The notes: generated by a model from the letters alone, not told the origin. A stretch of 64,000 nucleotides of DNA from Ctenosaura bakeri (GCA_948474755.1 CAOLHI010000489.1:1-64000), one strand, 5' to 3'. Shown: positions 47,241 through 58,447, counted from the stretch's first letter. Translations and numbers: made by a program.

Positions 47241-48010
47241 TGTGATTTCCTTGTTCAAGGACCACAGTCTTTAAATCCCCTACTATATGTCCAGGAAGGT
47301 TGAAACATCAGAGGTACATTTGTGTGCTCCTCATCCAATGTTTATATGTACCATCCTATGCCAGGAATATCCCTCTACACACTACATTGGACAATCAGGA
47401 CACAAAATAAGGATTAATGGATACAAATCTGACATTGGAAATTGCACTACTCAGAAACAAGTTGCCCAACTTGTCAACTTTCCTTGGTCACATGGTAAGA
47501 TTGTGATCCTTGAACAAAGACAATGCAAAGGAAGACTGGAAAGACAACTGCTGGGTTGAATCATATTCACAAATTCCAATCCATTAGCAGAGGTATGAAC
47601 AAAGATAAAGGCTTCATGGCACACTACGCATATTAATACAAGAGTCCTCACTACTACTCATATAACAAAAGGAATCTTCTCAGAGAGAGATTTGAACCCC
47701 GAGAAACTGATTTTTGGTAAGCAGATTTATTGCTTTTACATATCAACACTAAATGACTACCATAAAGATCTGAAAGACCTGCATTACCTTATGTAGCTCT
47801 TTGAAAATTTAGGGCAAGGCTCATGATTTGCATCTGTATGGGCCCTATTACATTCTATACCACTCCCACAACTGTATAAATATGCTTTACACCTGAGGCC
47901 TTAATACCACTTGCTACTGCATCTGAAGAAGTGGGTTTATATCCATGAAAGCTCATGCAAAAATAAAAACCAGTTAGCCTTAAAATTGCTACCACATTCC
48001 CTTTTTTTCT
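47241..48010 (+). mobile_element. Penelope-like element, 3' part
   Basis: A coding remnant at 47287-47559 is followed by non-coding sequence ending in GCATCTGAAGAAGTGGG, CCATGAAAGCTCATGC, AATAAAAACCAGTTAGCC and GCTACCACATTCCC. This resembles the conserved 3' end I associate with vertebrate Penelope-type repeats. The protein motifs support the same identity. It is 5'-truncated, with the RT region missing. Confidence 0.65.
47287..47559 (+). pseudogene. Penelope-like GIY-YIG-type endonuclease remnant
   Basis: The 90-codon frame contains THYIGQSGHKIRINGYKSDI (about residues 36-55), then KQVAQLVNFPWSHGKIVILE and a terminal RLERQLLG. This order (Y-I/V-G-Q-T/S-G-x-K-x-R, an H/Y-K-S-D-I block, an A-x-H-F/L-V-N-like block and a C-terminal E-R-Q) is that of the C-terminal GIY-YIG domain of Penelope retroelements. 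The GIY part itself is altered, and a Tyr replaces the usual His before K-S-D. A stop follows at once, with decayed coding sequence beyond. It is inactive. Confidence 0.65.
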
Positions 48011-48068
48011 CCCCCTTTCAGCATCTGTTGGATTTGTTAACTGTATTAATTTTTGAAAATTTGATGTC

Positions 48069-48358
48069 TACATAGGGTAAGCATTGCAGTCGCGCAATGC
48101 TCCCGGGGCCCTCGCACACTTACCTGCCCTGCGGTGCATCGGGCGAGCCGGGCTGGTCGCGCTTCCTCCCCCAGTGCAGCCTACAGCTCCCAGGCTGCAC
48201 TGTGGAAGGAAGGGGCAGGGCATTTGCGCGACGCTCGCGCGACCAGCAACCCAGCTGTGGGAGAACAGAGGAGCGATGCGAGTGCCTCGCGCAAGAGGCT
48301 GCTTGCGTGAACAGCACCCCCCACCTCCACAAGCTGGTAACGTGCGGAAAGGGCCTAC
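48069..48358. mobile_element. GGCC-TIR MITE, long type, left terminus lost
   Basis: The right terminus is intact (CGTGCGGAAAGGGCC, ending 48355) and followed by TAC at 48356-48358. TAC also occurs at 48069-48071, where the left end should lie, but the left GGCC repeat is missing. The interior shares GGCTGCACTGTGGAAGGAAG with 27454 and is rich in CGCGCG-type CpG. The 138-, 153- and 109-codon frames here are artefacts of GC content. Confidence 0.7.
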
Positions 48359-48480
48359 GTTTAGAACCATCAACAGCTCCTCTAAACTCCAGACTAAAAC
48401 CTGGAGTAGGTTCACTACTCCACTGAGACTAAAGCCACCAGCAGCTCTGCAAAAGACCCATGTGAAACCCAGCCTAGGTT

Positions 48481-48937
48481 TCATCGAATCATTGAATCAT
48501 ACAGTTGGACAGGACCACAAGGTGCCATCCAGTCCAACCAACTGACATGCAGGAGTATAAGATCAAAGCACTCCCAATGGATAGCCATCCATTCTCTTTT
48601 TAAAAATTTCCAAAGACAAGGAATCCACTACACTCTAAGGCAGCGTATCCCACTGTTGAATATCTCTTACCTGCAGGAAGTTCTGAATGTTTAGGAAGAA
48701 TCTCTTTTCCTCAAGTCTGAAGCTAATGTTCCATGTCTTAGTCTCTGGAGCAGCAGGAAACAAACTTGTTCCATCTTCAATATGACATTCTTTCAAACAG
48801 TTACAGATGGCTGTCATGTCACCTCTTAACCTTCTCTTCTCTAGACTAAACATACCCAGCTCTCTAAGCTGTTCCTGATAAGGCATGATTTCCAGGCCCT
48901 TAATCATTTTGGTTGCCCTCCACTGAACACAGGTTTA
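48481..48937 (-). mobile_element. CR1 LINE, 3' part, minus strand
   Basis: The 3' terminus is at 48481 (plus-strand CATCGAATCATTGAATC, then ACAGTTGGACAGGACCAC and CATCCAGTCCAACC). Coding remnant at 48635-48907: MIKGLEIMPYQEQLRELGMF, then EKRRLRGDMTAICNCLKECH. It is 5'-truncated near 48937. It is clearly a separate, more diverged copy than that at 13812. Confidence 0.9.
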
Positions 48938-48945
48938 GACAAAGT

Positions 48946-50227
48946 CACATCATAGCTATTTGCTGGCTACTGAAAACAAGAATTAAATTTTTCCTTCTAC
49001 CTTGTCCTTCTTTAACACATTTTTACTCTTGGATATGCAATGAAATGTTGTCTTTTTACAACATAGGAACAATTACTGATGCAATCTTTGGCTACTTTCA
49101 TGGAATTAGCTTTGAATTAGCAGAAGTTATTCCAAACACAACTCAATAATCCTGCAAGTTAGGCATTTTGGAAACATTTTTGAACCTAAAGGGAGGATAG
49201 TTGGTGGCAAACTTGTAACTCTCAGCAAGTGTGCTCCATCCTGCTTATTCTGTTTGTATGTTCTTAAAACACTTACAAAATAATTCAGAGATTTTCACAG
49301 TGTTACAAAATCCAGAACATTACAGCTTGCTTTCTTCTAGCTCTTTTCTTCTTCCAGCTTCAGCTTATGTTCTTGTGTAAACTCATTGAGATTCATTCTA
49401 AAGTTTAAGGGATAATGCTGAAAAGAAAGTACAAAAAAGAAAACTGCAATTCACATTTCATGACTTACCTTAATTTAAAAAAAAAACAAAAAACTCCTCC
49501 ATGCTTACTTTTCATGTCTTGCTTATTACAAATTGATACAGACAGAATTCCCTTTAAAAGCTTAAGGTTGTGTGGGTGGAGGATAGACATGAGATGGTGA
49601 GCTGTTTGTTTGAATCATTTGGAGCTGTTTTCTCTCTTGGCATGTTTCTGCAGACCATCTGCTCTCTGACTGTGCCACTCTGCAGTCTGAACCATGTGGA
49701 GTGATCTGTGAAGGACTACTAAGTAGGCGGCCATGTCTTACAGCAGGGAGCTAGGCTAGACAGATTTCAGCTTCCTTCTAATTCTGTACCAAGAGTGTAG
49801 CAGCATAGCTCAGGTTCCAGGAAGACAATAGTTCTGAGGATATAGAGATATGGACTTGGATCTAGTTTCTGCTTCTTGTGATTCCCCCCACCCCAACTGT
49901 CTTGCCTTGGTGGCATCTTCTTCACAGAACATATGGCCATACATACTTGATTCATGTATTCTGTTTTGTACAATCTGTACCCTAGATTTTTTTTTGCCAG
50001 GTGCTGCTTGGACATACAGTTTCCACACACGCTGTTTGAACACATAAATCCTGTTGGGAGACTCAACTAAAGGAAACAGTGTTGATTCACTTCTATAAAT
50101 ACCATTGATTCAGATAGTCTAACTTGGTTGGGATTTCTAATAGGATTCATATCAGAGAATCCCTGCAGAAGTACTCAGCAATGAATGATGTCACCCAATA
50201 GAGCCATGTCAATTTTTTAAAATTTCT
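48946..50227. other. Unassigned AT-rich DNA
   Basis: No gene or repeat recognised; overlapping frames at 49767-50066 lack motifs. Confidence 0.5.
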
Positions 50228-50835
50228 TATTAACCTTATTTATAACCCACCTTTTCCCCAAAACTGAGGCTCAAGGTGGCTTACAAGTGAAAATGAGCAC
50301 AATATAGTTAAAAGCATACAATAGATCAACATTAAAACAGGATTAAACTATTAACAATACTTAAAAGAGTAAAAAATTAAAAATGACACAAAGCCATTTA
50401 AAAAACAGAAAAATTACAATGGTACAGCACCCTCCATACCATGCTGTTTCTTTAAAATTCTTCAGTTCCAAAAGCCTGCTAGAATTAAAGTCTTTGATTG
50501 CTGATAGAAGGACAACAAGGAGAGAGTATTCTAGCCTCCCTAAGAAGAAAATTTCAGAGCCCAGGGCAGCTGTCAAGAAGGCCCAGTCTCCTGTCCATAC
50601 CAGCTACCTGTGAAGGCGGTTGGACTGAGAGAAGAGTCTCTGCTGAGGTTCTCAGGCCATAGATAGGTTCTCATATATTTTGACAGATAGCCTGGATTTC
50701 AGCTGTATAGGGCTCAATAGGTCATAACCAGCACTTTGAACTGTGCCTGGAAACAGACAGTCAGTCAGTGGAGCTATTGATGCAAGGGAATTATATGGTA
50801 CCTATTATCAGCCCCAGTTAACACTCTGAATGTAT
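50228..50835 (-). mobile_element. L2-clade LINE, 3' part, minus strand
   Basis: The 3' end on plus is TTTATAACCCACCTTTTCC then GAGGCTCAAGGTGGCTTAC. Antisense coding-region blocks follow: CAAGAAGGCCCAGTCTCC, CTGTATAGGGCTCAATAGG and CAGCACTTTGAACTGTGCC. It is badly decayed, with no open frame. Confidence 0.75.
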
Positions 50836-51061
50836 TTGTTTATAAGAAGCACTCCAAAAGGTTCTCACTAATGACAGCAGTCTTGGTCCCACTCCTCTGC
50901 TTCAGAGGGATAATTCTAGAACTGTCACATGTAGAATGCACAGGATTCCAGAGGCTAAGCTTTGAACCTGAAAAAATACAGCTCATGTGTCTGTAATGCA
51001 ACCTCATTCCCCACCTGTAATAATATTCACCTTAAATAATTATTCCAGGAATCATCTAGCT
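50836..51061. other. Unassigned DNA
   Basis: Possibly the faded 5' side of the adjacent L2 copy; nothing definite. Confidence 0.4.
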
Positions 51062-51200
51062 CAGGGGTGGAGAGTCTCTGGTCATCCAGACATTGTTGAA
51101 CTGCAAATCCTATTAGCTCTGTCTAGCATAGCTAAAAGTGAGGAGTAATGGGAGTCTGAACCCCAGAAACAAATGGATGCCGCACATTTCCCCATTCCTG
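51062..51200. mobile_element. hAT-like MITE, ~139 bp
   Basis: Termini CAGGGGTGGAGAGTCTCTGG and CCCCATTCCTG. The interior is an imperfect palindrome: CAGACATTGTTGAACTGC, CCTATTAGCTCTG, then AGTAATGGGAGTCTGAACCC. This is the widespread short hAT-type MITE of squamates. An 8-bp duplication is not evident (ATCTAGCT against ATCCCATA). Confidence 0.65.
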
Positions 51201-52009
51201 ATCCCATAGTGAATGTGAGATCTTTTCAGTTCTCCAGCTTCAATGAATTGCTAGGGATTAGGAATGTGCATTTTTGCTTATTTCATTCTCTCATAACAGA
51301 ATAAAAGAGTTCAAAAGTTTTTTTTTTCCTTGCTGAGAGAGATTATTAGATTCATTGCATGCCAGTTTCAGCTATGATTTTTCTGAACAGAAAGAAGATT
51401 GTTATAGTGTGGATGAAGAGCAGGAGTAAATCTCTTTGCTACATATATTTTTTGATACTCAAGCTATAGACCAGCAGCCAGGGTGCATGTCATATTTATT
51501 GGATGCCACTTAAAATTATGCTGTCTGCAAAGATCCTTGCATTTCTCTGGACTCTGGAATCTGTGGGAAAGGAAATGAACATTAAAATATTGCCAATATC
51601 ATGTACTTGGAGGAATTCTGAGTGCTGCTGCTTGATAAAACAACTGGTAAATATAAGCTTTCTTGAAATCCCTCCCCCACCAACAACACACAGAGAGACA
51701 GACACATGCACACTGTCTAGAGTAGGCAACTGTTGTGGGTTCCCCATAGAGCCAACCTTACCGTTGCCAGCCCCTTCACAAACAGCTTCCCAAATGTGAG
51801 ATATTATTTTGCCCTCAAAAAGAAAACGGCACTCCTCAGAGGGTTACTACAGCCTATTTTGCACATTTTCAGAAGTTGGGGGCAGCTTTCACCATTTTGG
51901 GGTTTGTTAGGGCCTTTTTATTTTCCAGTCAGGAAGTGATTAGGTTTCTTGTCCAATTGGTCTGGCAGGCAGCTGAAACAGTGTTGTTCCCCACAGCATT
52001 CAATGTTTG
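51201..52009. other. Unassigned DNA
   Basis: No gene or repeat recognised. Confidence 0.5.
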
Positions 52010-52192
52010 AAATTACTGTTTTAACCATTTTAAAACTGGATTTCTGGGATTGTTTTTAGTATTTGGTATTTAAGAGTTTATAAAAATAATTTTATCTTTG
52101 TATTGTTTTCATTGGTTTTTATTTGTTCATCACTTTCAGACCCTTTATGCACTGGGAGGTGATACAGAAATACTTTGAATAAAATACGTGGA
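52010..52192 (+). mobile_element. L2-like LINE 3' tail, plus strand (tentative)
   Basis: T-rich sequence (TTTTAACCATTTTAAAACTG), then CATCACTTTCAGACCC, GGGAGGTGATACAGAAATAC and AATAAAATAC. This has the shape of an L2 3' UTR and tail in sense orientation, with GGGAGGTGATACA where other copies have a GGxGGGATAyA block. There is no coding support. Confidence 0.4.
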
Positions 52193-54590
52193 TTTCCTGC
52201 TCTGGTCCCTTCTTATTTTGAAGAAAGGTCTTTATGGGCTGGAAGATGATAGCTACAGGCCTAAAAAAGGTAAGGGGGCATTCCTAAAATGCCTGAAAAT
52301 GTACTGAAAGATTACCTATCAGAGACTTAGGAGCACTACTGACCATTCTAGGGAAGAAATGTATTCAAATCTCTCTTCAGTTTTTCAAAGTTTGCATACT
52401 TTTGCAGGTATTAATGTGATAGTTATATGTGATCTTGGAAGTGCTGTTTTTCAGTATAGAAGAATGGCTTTCAAATGGAGGAATCCTGTGAACAACCTGC
52501 AGTCTTAAGTGATATAGCCCAGGCATCGGTTTATTACCTCCCTGAAAATTAGGGCTATAACACACCACATCTAACTTCATAACAGTCAGTTGTTCCTTTA
52601 ATTTCCATAAAAGAGCCCCTTTGCAAGATAAAATTCTGGACCGGCTGTGTTCTGAGCACTGAGGAACCAATAGTAACAAACAGCTTGAATACCAGAAAAT
52701 ACTTTGCTGACTAATAGCAACTTAAAGCTGTCTAATGCACAGTTGTAGCAGTTTGCCTCCTCATACAGGCAAATCACCTTTTACTCCTTCTGACATTTGA
52801 GATGGAGTAAACTAAAACTCTGTTTTCTGGATGATCTATTATTTACCACAGAACAAAGCTAGGAGCTAAATTATGTAAAAGTGTTTTTAAGGCAAACTTT
52901 AGGTATTATATTTTTAGCATCTTCTATGCTTCAAAAAGAGGATTCAGTGCAATCAAATGCACTGTTGAGAGCTAGGCTAAGAAAGGTTACACCCTGTATA
53001 GGTAAAGTGTGCACAGATGTTCTGACTGTAAGAGCTGTCTCTACGCTATCTGAGTCTCTCCCATGGCTAAAGAGATTGCCTGGCAATTCCATTAAATTCT
53101 AAGATATTTAAAGTTGGAAGTAGGCATTATAATTTGCCTGGATGCAACCTGGCAAACTGAAATTGATTTTATCATCTCATCAATTTGATATAAGATCTGT
53201 GCCTGACTTGGTGACATCTCTGCCAAGTATTGTTATAATGCAAAAAATGAAAAAAATTAACCAACCAGGTGCATTATTCAGAGTATTGACACAATGTACC
53301 AAGCTGTACTCCAGAAACTAGTAAGGTGTGTGGTGCCAAATGAAATTGCATGTCACTCAATGGAAAAAGGAAAGTGCTACTCTTTAGATTATGTCTGCAA
53401 AACAGGTACTGTACCATGACTGAAGTAGTACTGACAGCTGGAAGAATTTCTGTAATTCCTTTTCCTTTAAATGAATATTAAGGTGGATATAGAAAGTGGA
53501 GAAACAGATTTTCTGAGTTATGGAATCACTAATTAATTACTTACTTTTTCTCTTAATTGCACATGCACACACACATACATCTGGGGTTTAAGTTAAGCTA
53601 TTTTAAGACCCTCTGCATTTTAAATGGCAACATGAAATGTCAATATTATAATGAATACAGTGACAGCCAAGGAAACACAGTGCCTGTTTATGGAAAGGAA
53701 AGTATGAGGTTTCAAGATGTCTGCTGTGGCAACATAGCCATTTCAGATACTGGGATGTTCATGGCAATCCGTGTGAAAACTTTATAAAACTTTTTAAAAA
53801 ATATTTTCAGATTAGGCTATACTATGTTTATAGTTGGTAACAGCAGTGGAATGGACCTCTGTGGGGTCGTGTCTCAATCATTTTTGCATCATATGTCACT
53901 GGTTTGAAGGGGCTGGACAAGCTTCCTTCTGCTCTTTAATGCCCTGGAACTCCTTCATTTGCTGTGGCTGCCTGGCTGCTAAGTTTTGTTTTAGGGGACA
54001 GTTGTAGTTGTTGCAATGGTGCCATGCCTGTAAGATGGAACTTACAATATGTACAATGTTGTTAAGTCTGCCTTATGACATCATAAATGCAGAAGAGGAT
54101 GCCAGCAATTATTTTCTGCATGGAAGTACTTTTGGTACCAAAAATGTTGTTTCTTGCAACAGCAACAACAAAAAGTGCTATTTTAGTGGGGGATAAGCCC
54201 TAAAGATTCTCATCAGTCCTGGATTCCTTAGGACTCCCTGATACTCAAGAAACATGTTTTACCATCATTTTTCAAATATGTTTTCCATCTTTAGTCCATT
54301 GATGTTGAGTGGAAAATTCTTGTTGTTATAGTGAATATAACAATCCCTTTGACATTAAATCCCATGTTTAGTGATAAACTAATAAAACCTATAACATAAG
54401 GAACACTTCTGCAGAGGATCCTTGCAGTATTATTCCCCCTGGGAGGTATGTTTTCTGCACACACACAAAAAAGAAAAAAGAAAAATGTTTTCAGATGTAG
54501 CCTTGTGAATTACCTTGTTCAATAAAGCCCCCAGTGTCTTCCCTGGACTGTGTTACTCAACTATATTTCTTTATTTTGAAATAGAAATTA
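52193..54590. other. Unassigned AT-rich DNA
   Basis: About 2.4 kb with no recognised gene or repeat. Confidence 0.5.
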
Positions 54591-54596
54591 TTCTGG

Positions 54597-54648
54597 CCAA
54601 ATGTGTCCAAGAATATATTTTGGAAAATATATTCTCGGACACATTTGG
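54597..54648. repeat. Near-perfect 25-bp-arm inverted repeat
   Basis: Arms 54597-54621 and 54624-54648 pair at 24 of 25 positions with a 2-base loop (GG). The only mismatch is A54609 opposite C54636. The arm begins CCAAATGTGTCC. It is not part of the CR1 that starts about 70 bp downstream, and I see no target duplication. Confidence 0.95.
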
Positions 54649-54715
54649 GAAATCTGGCATCTGTTAAAACTGAATCACCTAAACACCTCCTGCTTAATCT
54701 ACCACCTATGGCAAT

Positions 54716-55757
54716 AGTGGATCATTTGTAACCCTCTTCATCACCAATGGCTGCTTTTCATCATGGAGAGAGGTGACTAGTGGGGTGCCACAGGGTTCTG
54801 TCCTGGGCCCAGTGCTATTCAACATCTTCATCAATGACTTGGATGAGGGAGTGGAGGGCATACTGATCAAATTTGCAGATGATACCAAACTGGGAGGGGT
54901 TGCTACCAGAGGATAGAATCAAATTTCAATACGACCTTGACAGATTGGAGAGCTGGGCCAAAGCTAACAAAATGAATTTCAACTGAGAGAAATGTAGGGT
55001 CCTGTACTTGGGCAGAAAAAATGAAAGTCACAAGTATAGGATGCGGGACAGGTGACTGGATAGCAGTACGTGTGCAAAGGATCTAGGAGTCTTGGTAGAT
55101 CACAAGCTGAACAAGCTGAACATGAATCAGCAGTGTGACATGGCAGCCAAGAAAGCCAACACGATTCTTGGTTGCATCAATAGGAGTATGGTGTCTAGAT
55201 CGAGGGAGGTAATGGTACCACTCTATTCTGCATTGGTTAGGCCTCATTTGGAATACTGTGTCCAGTTCTGGGCACCTCAATTCAAGAAGAATGTTGACAA
55301 GCTGGAACGTGTCCAGAGGAGGGTGACCAAAATGGTGAAGAGTCTGGAAGCCATGCCCATGAAGAACGCCTTGGGGAGCTAGGTATGTTTAGTCTGGAGA
55401 AGAGAAGGTTAAAAGGGGACATGATAGCCATGTTTAAATATTTGAAGGGATGTCATGTTGAGGAGGGAGCAGGCTTGTTCTCTACTGCTTCAGAGACTAG
55501 GACAAGGAGCAATGGATTCAAGCTGCGGGAAAGGAGATTCCACTTGAACCTCAGGAAGAACTTCCTGACGGTCAGAGCTGTCTGGCAGTGGAATATACTG
55601 CCTCGGAATGTGATGGAGTCTCCTTCTTTGGAGGGTTTTTAAGCAGAGGCTGGATGACCATCTGTTGGGAATACTTTGATGGGTGTTCCTGCATAGCAGG
55701 GGGTTGGACTCAATGGCCCCTGGGGTCTCTTCCAACTCTATGATTCTATGATTCTAT
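54716..55757 (+). mobile_element. CR1 LINE, plus strand, with RT core and 3' end
   Basis: Recognisable CR1 sequence runs from about 54716 to the terminal repeat TGATTCTATGATTCTATG at 55740-55757. It is the longest CR1 copy in the window. A 9-bp tandem duplication (AAGCTGAAC, about 55105-55125) adds three codons relative to the other copies. The element is 5'-truncated and interrupted by stops and at least one frameshift. Confidence 0.93.
54760..55642 (+). pseudogene. CR1 reverse transcriptase remnant
   Basis: Successive pieces read [20 protein letters not shown], then [12 protein letters not shown] with the catalytic F-A-D-D box at about 54868-54879. Next come DLDRLESWAKANKMNFN followed by a stop, RVLYLGRKNESHKY and another stop, then the open frame 55092-55382 with [19 protein letters not shown] shift at about 55380 leads to the frame 55385-55642 (MFSLEKRRLKGDMIAMFKYL). 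The metal-binding D-D pair survives, but in-frame stops and the shift make it inactive. Confidence 0.92.
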
Positions 55758-55862
55758 GTCACACACTCTCAGCCCCAGAAAACCCAGTGCTAGCTTCACC
55801 TTAGGGTCACCATGAGCCAGAAATGACTTGAAGGCACACAGCAGCAACAACAACAACAACAA
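55758..55862 (+). mobile_element. SINE 3' fragment (Bov-B-like tail)
   Basis: Directly after the CR1 end lies CACACTCTCAGCCCCAGAAA, then TTAGGGTCACCATGAGCC, GACTTGAAGGCACACAGC and (AAC)n. Only the 3' half of the tRNA-derived SINE is present. The CR1 may have inserted into a full SINE, but the missing head was not found at the CR1's other end. Confidence 0.85.
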
Positions 55863-57072
55863 CTCCTGATATGTAACGAAAGACACCCTTTCTCTTTCAG
55901 GACAAAAAAAAAAGTGAATATTCTTCACAGTTGAATGCTACTGCTATGTACATTTGGGTAGTTAGAATCAGGAAATTGGAAATGTTTAATAGATAACCTA
56001 GTGAGAACTCTAAACTGAAGTAAATATCTATCTCCATTGGCATGTAGAAGCCTGACCACTTTCTATTCAGTTTTAAGATGGAAGCTCTAAATTTTAAAAA
56101 TATATTCTTGATGGTATTCAGTCATAGACATGAAGGTGGACCAGCTAATAATCTTCAAAGTCTATGTGCCAAACATTTTGCCTAGATTTCAAAATAAGAG
56201 GAAGCCTAAGTATTCCCCAAAAGGATCCAGAAACATCATGGTGTAGTTTGTATCAACAAAGCAAAGGAGACAAGTGCAATCTAATATTTCTAAGCCATGG
56301 ATTGCCTTTTCACAATCAGAAATGACAAGTCAATAAATAAAACCTTGTCACTGACAAAATATAAACATATTCAAATGAACAGAAGGAAATTTCAACAGCT
56401 ACTTTCCGACGCAAGTGTCACAGCTCACTGGGTATCCTTCCAAAAAGCAGTTGCCTCTGATAGGAGCAGTCACTGTCCAGATCAAATTGCTTTTTGCCGC
56501 CCTAGCTTTTGCAAAGGCTGAAGCACTGCCAATATGCCATCAAATCTTCAGTTAAACAAATCAATCTGTGCCACATCTTATTCCTCAGTTTTATTATTAA
56601 CCAACAATAGAACATACCTGTTAAAATTATAGTCAGTTCACATATGTTCTGTAGGTTGGCTGAACATTCAGCAGCATGAGGTGCTGTCCTCCAAAGAGGA
56701 ATGGAGGTGTCTGTTATCATTTTCAGACTGCATGTGATAATTCAACAGGAACTTAAGAGTTTGCTTACTTCAGAGAGTCTGTTATCTTAAACAAGAAATG
56801 TAATTAACAGCTGCAAATCAAGGAGGAAGCTCCCTTTTCTTACCTACGTGCTAAAACACAGAATGGAGCTAAAGGTCATAATCTAGTTTATGTGACCCTC
56901 TTGCTTCTATGGAATAGACATCTCAGACTTTTGAGTTCAGATTGAAAAGGGGGGATTTCTAGTATTATTATTATTATCACACTTTCCTCACCCCAAAAAA
57001 AGATTGTAATAACCTTCACAGAGATTTGAAATTCAGAAATGTGATATTCTAGTTGAATATAGAGTGGTATGA
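55863..57072. other. Unassigned AT-rich DNA
   Basis: No gene or repeat recognised. Confidence 0.5.
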
Positions 57073-57481
57073 GAGCCAGTGTGGTGTGGTGGTTTGAGTG
57101 TTGAACTAGGACACTGAGAGACCATGCTTTGAATCCCCATTTTCCCATGAAATCCACTGGGGCCATTTCTGCACTAGACTGTTACAGTGCTATTATTCCA
57201 CTTTCAACATCCCATCGAATCCTGGGGTTTCCAGTTTAGAGAGGGGCATTTAGAATTCTCAGCCAGAGAGCTCTTTGGCCTCAGTAAACTACAAACCCCA
57301 GAATTCCACAGGATATTGAAAGTGGAATAATGGCAGTATAATGTGTAGGGCAGAAAGGGCCGCATTATCTGCCTCTGAGGAAGGCAAGGGCATACTGCCT
57401 CTGAACAAATTCTGCCAAGAAAAGCTGTGATAGGTTCACCTTGGAGTCACTGTAAGTTGGAGATGACTTAACAACAATAAA
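57073..57481 (+). mobile_element. tRNA-derived SINE split by a MITE
   Basis: The head GAGCCAGTGTGGTGTGGTGG and the B-box-like CTTTGAATCCCC run to ATCCACTGG at 57160. The SINE resumes after the MITE at 57362 with GCCTCTGAGGAAGGCAAGG, GGTTCACCTTGGAGTCAC and GTTGGAGATGACTTAACAAC. About 20 bases normally found between the two parts are missing, so insertion was accompanied or followed by a small deletion. Confidence 0.88.
57161..57361. mobile_element. Short GGCC-TIR MITE inside SINE
   Basis: Termini GGCCATTTCTGCACTAGACT and GTAGGGCAGAAAGGGCC. The foldback arms contain GAATCCTGGGGTTTCCAG and ACAAACCCCAGAATTCC, plus the family block AGCCAGAGAGCTCTTTGGCC. It lies within the SINE and so is younger than it. 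No matching 3-bp duplication is visible (TGG against GCA). Confidence 0.88.
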
Positions 57482-58224
57482 GACTATCATTAAGAGTATT
57501 TTGTTTTAAAAAAATCTCTAAGAAACCTAAAATGGAAATAACCATAGTATTAAGATTTAAAAGACTCAGATTTTGCACTGATTGAATCTCAGAGTTAGGT
57601 TTCCCAAAAGAAACAATAATTTTGGAAGGAAGAAAACAGTTGATAATTTTGAAGCAGTTTCACACAACCAAACTAGCCAGGTTAGACTGATATTTTCCTG
57701 TATCAAATCCAACAGTGTAAGAAGAGAAATGGATTTGGCACAAAATGAGAAACAAGCTGGGTAAATATCCCTTGACCCTTCAGCTATTTTCAGGGCGCTC
57801 ATCAAAGTATCTTATTTTATTTTCCTGCTTTGTTCTCTGTATATCTTCTTTGCTATATCCAATGAAAAGTATGAACCAATTCACTGATGAGTTGAATAAT
57901 GTTTATCTAGATAGTATGGAGCAGATGAGGAAAAAAACTGATGTTTGGCCAATCTAGGAAAAGAAGTACCAGAAGAAAAGTCTATTCAGAACTCCAAGGA
58001 CAATCTGATAATCTCCAGCTGGAATATAAGTGATCCTTACTGGGAAGGGAACTAGAAGAGACAAGGCACCTTATAAAGGCACATCCAGTGCCTGTTTGTT
58101 TAGCTGGAAATTTCTAGCATTTGGAAGTTGGTTTGCCATCATCGTTTGACCTCATCCCATCATGGGTTATTTCTCACTGACTAAGGAAAGGGATGGATTC
58201 TTAGGCTGTATAGATATTTTTGTA
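57482..58224. other. Unassigned AT-rich DNA
   Basis: No gene or repeat recognised. Confidence 0.5.
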
Positions 58225-58447
58225 CAGTGAGCCCTCTAGATCTGCAACCTCCAGATCTGTGATTTCCAGGGACTGCAGAGCATCATATCCTATACATAAA
58301 ATGGTGGTGATGTGAACATGGATGTGCAGAATCATATTTGTGCATATCACTGCCATGTAATAGTATGAAATATGCTCATTTGTGTCTTTTTGTCAGTCAT
58401 GAAGGATCCTGGAACTGAACCCCCACAAATCCAGAGGGTCCATTGTA
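58223..58447. mobile_element. Tigger-like MITE, 221 bp
   Basis: The element is 58225-58445 with TA on both sides. Termini CAGTGAGCCCTCTAGATCTG and CAGAGGGTCCATTG are inverted repeats. Next to them are CCAGATCTGTGATTTCC and ACTGAACCCCCACAAATCC. This is the terminal style of pogo/Tigger non-autonomous elements, and distinct from the family at 28721 and 40756. No coding capacity. Confidence 0.78.

Noticed and set aside
48068..48545. Frames of 153, 138 and 109 codons
   Set aside because: GC-rich MITE sequence running into a CR1 3' end; no coding signature.
57073..57160. A tRNA gene (A- and B-box-like sequence)
   Set aside because: It is the head of a SINE, repeated at 15.3, 19.3, 21.5 and 28.1 kb, and does not close into a cloverleaf by eye.
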